Assembly: GCA_903879775.1 (NCBI GenBank) | Contig: CAIRMY010000125.1 | Coordinates: 1 to 6,016, forward strand | Source: an uncultured Bacteroidota bacterium | GTDB lineage: Bacteria; Bacteroidota; Bacteroidia; NS11-12g; UBA955 | Direction: 5' to 3' | Length of the DNA stretch: 6,016 nt | Part shown: positions 5,475-6,016 of the stretch, piece after piece | Layout: each line of letters starts with the position of its first letter | Numbering within the stretch: the stretch's first letter is position 1 | The notes under the pieces: generated by a model | What the model was told of the DNA's origin: nothing | What the model saw: the letters and a program-made list of their open reading frames with translations, nothing else | The model's database searches: none | Program-made: the position numbers and the translations under genes

Positions 5475-6016
5475 TTGGAAAAGACATTGCTTGAAATATA
5501 CTTGTTATCATCAGCCGTCATTGGCGTTCTGGTAGCATTGTATTTGATTTTCAATCGCAACAAGCACGACAACCAATATTTGAGTAATCTATTGAGCATA
5601 ATTGTCTTGTGCAGTAGCTCCCATTTTTTGCGAAACTATTTAATTTCCAGTGGTTGGATATTGAACTTCCCTTGGTTTTATGGCACATTCTCTTTTATCT
5701 ATGTATTGGCTCCACAGATCACCTACCTATATGTGCGAGGTCTGTTGAAGGACGAATCCAAATTCAAAACACAAAATTATTGGCATATATTACCGGCATT
5801 TACACAACTCTTACTCAGTATACCATACATAACGAGTTCAAGGGAAACAAAACTCAAGTATGTGCGAGAACTAACGGGAGCTAACAACTTTTTGAACAAC
5901 ACCCCATTTAATGGTGTACCCAACGTTTATTATTTTGCTTTGGTATTTGTTGTTGTTGTCATTTATTCCCTTTTAATGTTTAGGGAAACTAAAAATGCCA
6001 AATTAAATCGCAAAGA
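5475..6016 (+). CDS. Multi-pass membrane N-terminus resembling 7TM AraC-type regulators (partial, right edge)
   Basis: The frame is open to the window end: 180 complete codons from TTG at 5475. No in-frame ATG occurs until about residue 168, and the frame is closed by TAA at 5355, so a TTG start (5475, or 5487) is the best choice: MEKTLLEIYLLSSAV. Hydrophobic segments lie at about 7-26, 35-55, 64-88, 103-119 and 150-168. The segment FIYVLAPQITYLYVRGLLKDESKF (73-97) followed by HILPAF (104-109) is the pattern I associate with the sensor half of Bacteroidota membrane regulators that carry a cytoplasmic AraC-type helix-turn-helix domain at the C-terminus. That DNA-binding domain would lie beyond the window, so the regulator call is inference; a plain membrane protein is the alternative. 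CTAATTTGCG at 5444-5453 is a one-off variant of the -7 box and may be its promoter. No Shine-Dalgarno is visible. Confidence 0.75.
   Translation, partial: MEKTLLEIYLLSSAVIGVLVALYLIFNRNKHDNQYLSNLLSIIVLCSSSHFLRNYLISSGWILNFPWFYGTFSFIYVLAPQITYLYVRGLLKDESKFKTQNYWHILPAFTQLLLSIPYITSSRETKLKYVRELTGANNFLNNTPFNGVPNVYYFALVFVVVVIYSLLMFRETKNAKLNRK

Noticed and set aside
5300..5475. Possible integrative-element attachment site at the tRNA 3' end
   Set aside because: I see no second copy of the tRNA 3' end downstream in the window and no integrase gene.
5654..5884. A 76-codon plus-strand frame
   Set aside because: It overlaps the membrane-protein frame from 5475, which has consistent transmembrane segments and family-like motifs; the 76-codon product shows neither.
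1..6016. CRISPR array, insertion sequence, toxin-antitoxin or phage-defence module
   Set aside because: No regularly spaced repeats, transposase motifs, terminal inverted repeats or defence-gene signatures were seen on either strand.

Overview
The window looks like chromosomal DNA from a member of the Bacteroidota, probably a flavobacterium-like lineage. The evidence is the AT-rich composition, several matches to the Bacteroidota promoter consensus (TTG, about 20 bases, TAnnTTTG), weak or absent Shine-Dalgarno sequences, and typical gene families: a mosaic secreted choice-of-anchor I protein, AT-rich lipoprotein genes, and a membrane-anchored regulator-type N-terminus. The species cannot be named from the sequence.

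Layout. Bases 1-3209 (minus strand) hold the first 1,069 complete codons of a very large secreted multidomain protein; its C-terminus lies beyond the left edge. Bases 3332-3964 (minus) encode a complete FMN-dependent nitroreductase whose -7 element sits directly against its start codon, so its mRNA is probably leaderless or nearly so. Bases 3965-4211 are a divergent intergenic region. It carries a plus-strand promoter, a small stable hairpin, and a 12-bp GAAA-capped hairpin followed by eight T. It reads as either a roughly 115-nt small RNA or a transcription-attenuated leader. Bases 4212-5181 (plus) hold a two-gene lipoprotein cassette: a 73-residue unknown lipoprotein, then, 4 bases later, a 247-residue lipoprotein with a coiled coil and a cysteine-rich CAP/SCP domain. 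Next comes a tRNA with CAU anticodon, best read as the lysidine-modified tRNA-Ile2, with its own promoter and a strong terminator (5204-5353). From about 5475 to the right edge is the N-terminal membrane part of a protein resembling the multi-TM AraC-type regulators of Bacteroidota, apparently starting at TTG.

The genes do not form one pathway. The only clear functional unit is the lipoprotein pair, probably co-transcribed and possibly controlled by the structured leader in front of it. No CRISPR array, insertion sequence, phage module or recognisable defence system is present. The most promising candidates for something undescribed are the structured RNA at about 4061-4175 and the lipoprotein pair behind it.
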